The notes under the pieces: generated by a model
Told to the model about the DNA's origin: nothing
The model's input: the letters and a program-made list of their open reading frames with translations, nothing else
The model's database searches: none
Assembly (NCBI GenBank): GCA_030619925.1
Contig: JAUXAL010000035.1
Coordinates: 1-40,321, forward strand
DNA: 40,321 nucleotides
Direction of reading: 5' to 3'
From: Phycisphaerae bacterium
GTDB taxonomy: Bacteria; Planctomycetota; Phycisphaerae; Sedimentisphaerales; Anaerobacaceae
Part shown: piece after piece, positions 38,971-40,321 of the stretch
How positions within the stretch are numbered: position 1 is the stretch's first letter
How the letters are laid out: every line of letters begins with the position of its first letter
Translations under genes and position numbers: made by a program

Positions 38971-38990
38971 ATCGTGGACCGTGACTGGTT

Positions 38991-39009
38991 AATCCGCCTA
39001 TGGCGGATT
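38991..39009. repeat. Short palindrome between fliR and flhB
   Basis: AATCCGCC and GGCGGATT pair perfectly around TAT. It interrupts a stretch of heptamer-like sequence after fliR, just as the palindrome at 37867 precedes site E. Confidence 0.8.
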
Positions 39010-39031
39010 TGACTACTCACCATTTTTGCGA

Positions 39032-39073
39032 GCATCGATTATCAAGGATCGAACATCGAGCGACGAGCCACAA
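39032..39073. repeat. Heptamer tandem repeat site F
   Basis: GCATCGA, TTATCAA, GGATCGA, ACATCGA, GCGACGA and GCCACAA are six consecutive 7-bp units with the loose consensus NNATCGA. The array ends 13 bp before the flhB start codon. Confidence 0.8.
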
Positions 39074-39086
39074 ATAGGGACAAATT

Positions 39087-40151
39087 ATGCCGGAGAAGCC
39101 AGCCGCCGAAAGGACAGAATTACCAACACCAAGGAGATTGCAGAAAGCCCGGGAGAAAGGGCGGGTGCCCCAGAGCCAGGAGTTGATGTCGATTGTGACA
39201 CTTCTGGTGTTGGTAGCGATGGTTGCTCTGCTGGCTCCGAGTCTGCTGCAATGGTTCATAATACAAGTCAGAGACGGGATGTCGGGTGAAAATACCGTTT
39301 TTGCCGGCAGCAAATCGTTTTCGGATTTCGCCAGTAGAAAAACGGTCGATTTGATACTTATTATCTGCCCCATTCTCGCAGCACTTTTTGCAGGTGCTGT
39401 CTTGACCGGCGTTGCTATCAGCGGCCTGAATTTTGCGCCGGGAGCTATAAACTTGAAATTCAGTCAGCTTAATCCGGTCGCAGGGTTAGGGAGGTTGGTA
39501 AACGCTCAATCTATGGTAAAACTCTTAACATCAGTGCTGAAACTGTTTTTTATCTCACTCATTGTCTGGTTCTATCTTCAGAGCAAGCTCGATGTGCTTG
39601 CTGCTCTTCGATGGGCCTGGTCTGGGCAAATACTTGCGGTTATCGCAAAGATAATACTTGGGTTGATGATACGCGTTGGCATTGCGCTTATGATTATAGC
39701 GATTGCCGAGGCCTTTTATCAGAAATGGAAATACATCCAGGATCTGAAGATGACGCGTCAGGAAGTGAGACAAGAGCGGAGGGATAGAGAAGGTGCGCCT
39801 GAGGTCAAAAGCCGAATGCGGAAAATCCAGCTTGAAATGACCATGAAGCGTATGTTGCAGGAAGTGCCCAAGGCCAGCGTAGTTCTTGTTAACCCGACAC
39901 ATGTAGCTGTTGCGCTTCGTTATGAGCCCAAGACAATGGAATCACCTGTGATGGTGGCCAAAGGAGCAGACCATTTGGCGGAAAGAATCAGAGAAATCGC
40001 ACGGGCTCACGGGGTGCCTGTCATAAGGAGGCCGGAGTTGGCCAGGGCGATATATTCAACAGTAGAAATCGGCAGCCCTATACCACAGACTCTATACGTG
40101 GCGGTAGCGGAGGTGTTAGCTATGATTTACCGTCTGCGGCATAGGAAATAG
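39087..40151 (+). CDS. flhB: Flagellar export switch protein FlhB
   Basis: This 354-residue protein has a charged N-terminus ending in LPTPRRLQKAREKGRVPQSQEL, four transmembrane helices (about residues 30-210) and a cytoplasmic domain with the autocleavage motif NPTH (about residues 268-271; VLVNPTHVAVALRYEP). Cleavage between N and P lets FlhB switch substrate class after FliK signals hook completion. It is the last gene of the visible operon. In many bacteria flhA follows, but here an insertion-sequence-like end begins about 40 bp later. The stop codon lies within heptamer site G. Confidence 0.95.
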   Translation: MPEKPAAERTELPTPRRLQKAREKGRVPQSQELMSIVTLLVLVAMVALLAPSLLQWFIIQVRDGMSGENTVFAGSKSFSDFASRKTVDLILIICPILAALFAGAVLTGVAISGLNFAPGAINLKFSQLNPVAGLGRLVNAQSMVKLLTSVLKLFFISLIVWFYLQSKLDVLAALRWAWSGQILAVIAKIILGLMIRVGIALMIIAIAEAFYQKWKYIQDLKMTRQEVRQERRDREGAPEVKSRMRKIQLEMTMKRMLQEVPKASVVLVNPTHVAVALRYEPKTMESPVMVAKGADHLAERIREIARAHGVPVIRRPELARAIYSTVEIGSPIPQTLYVAVAEVLAMIYRLRHRK

Positions 40152-40184
40152 GAAATGGCCAGTAGTAATCAGTCACCAATCACT
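40141..40184. repeat. Heptamer tandem repeat site G, overlapping the flhB stop codon
   Basis: ATAGGAA occurs twice in tandem (40141-40154), followed in register by ATGGCCA and GTAGTAA and then AGTCACC and AATCACT. Read on the other strand, the whole stretch divides into heptamers (AGTGATT, GGTGACT, GATTACT, ACTGGCC, ATTTCCT, ATTTCCT). The first unit is inside the flhB coding sequence. Confidence 0.75.
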
Positions 40185-40238
40185 ATGCTCTGTTGAAAAG
40201 GTTGGATTTTCTGGTGGAAGTTAGCCGATTTATGATAT

Positions 40239-40321
40239 ATGAAAACGAAAAGAAAAATGACCAAATCGCCAGTAGCACTGGCCAAAGTAGCGTTGCGCAC
40301 AGCCAAAGACTCTCTGCCGGC
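40239..40321 (+). CDS. 5' fragment of a putative IS transposase (runs off the window)
   Basis: An ATG at 40239 opens a frame that runs to the window edge and starts with MTKSPVALAKVALRTAKDSL (second methionine at 40257). From memory this resembles the N-termini of IS4/IS5-like DDE transposases, and it does not resemble FlhA, FlhF or other expected flagellar proteins. The preceding 40190-40238 could be the IS left end. Only 28 codons are visible, so the call is tentative. A second, overlapping frame from 40232 is also open. Confidence 0.4.
   Translation, partial: MKTKRKMTKSPVALAKVALRTAKDSLP

Overview
The window looks like a chromosomal segment from an anaerobic or facultative Gram-negative bacterium, most plausibly a member of the Planctomycetota (PVC group; Phycisphaerae-like). 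This is an inference from the gene mix: secreted FG-GAP/VCBS proteins, a SPINDLY/OGT-type glycosyltransferase, an electron-bifurcation-type Nuo/Nfn cluster and a sigma-54/sigma-28 flagellar regulon. No rRNA or tRNA gene and no marker that fixes the taxonomy was seen.

Region 1 (139-8896, minus strand) is one likely seven-gene operon. In transcription order it holds a secreted FG-GAP protein, a class II aldolase, a CbbY-type HAD phosphatase, a PfkB sugar kinase, a xylose-isomerase-like TIM-barrel protein and two more secreted FG-GAP proteins. The enzymes fit an isomerase, kinase, aldolase route for an unidentified sugar.

Region 2 (9266-15630, plus strand) encodes a soluble flavin/Fe-S complex: NuoE-like, HydB/NuoF-like, a fusion of a NuoG-like head to an NfnA module, and an NfnB-like subunit. 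It is best read as a ferredoxin/NAD(H)/NADP(H) transhydrogenase of the bifurcating type, with no hydrogenase H-cluster domain. A CBS-domain protein follows in convergent orientation.

Region 3 (16453-25205) is a flagellin and flagellin-modification island: an AT-rich FkbM-like methyltransferase, FliS, flagellin with a near-perfect sigma-28 promoter, a GT4 glycosyltransferase, a large TPR-GT41-sulfotransferase-like fusion, and FliK.

Region 4 (25733-40151, plus strand) is a long basal-body, motor and export operon: flgB flgC fliE fliF fliG fliG fliH fliI fliJ motE-like motA motB motB fliO fliP fliQ fliR flhB. Strong sigma-54 promoters face outward between fliK and flgB, and another precedes fliO. 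The window ends in what looks like the left end of an insertion sequence.

The least ordinary feature lies between and inside the genes. Seven gaps in the flagellar half carry degenerate tandem repeats with a 7-bp period but different sequences, several ending just before a start codon. Short perfect palindromes sit in leaders and gaps and, in frame, inside fliI, motB, fliO and fliP. This looks like one or two families of small palindromic or heptameric elements that have invaded the locus, including its coding sequences.
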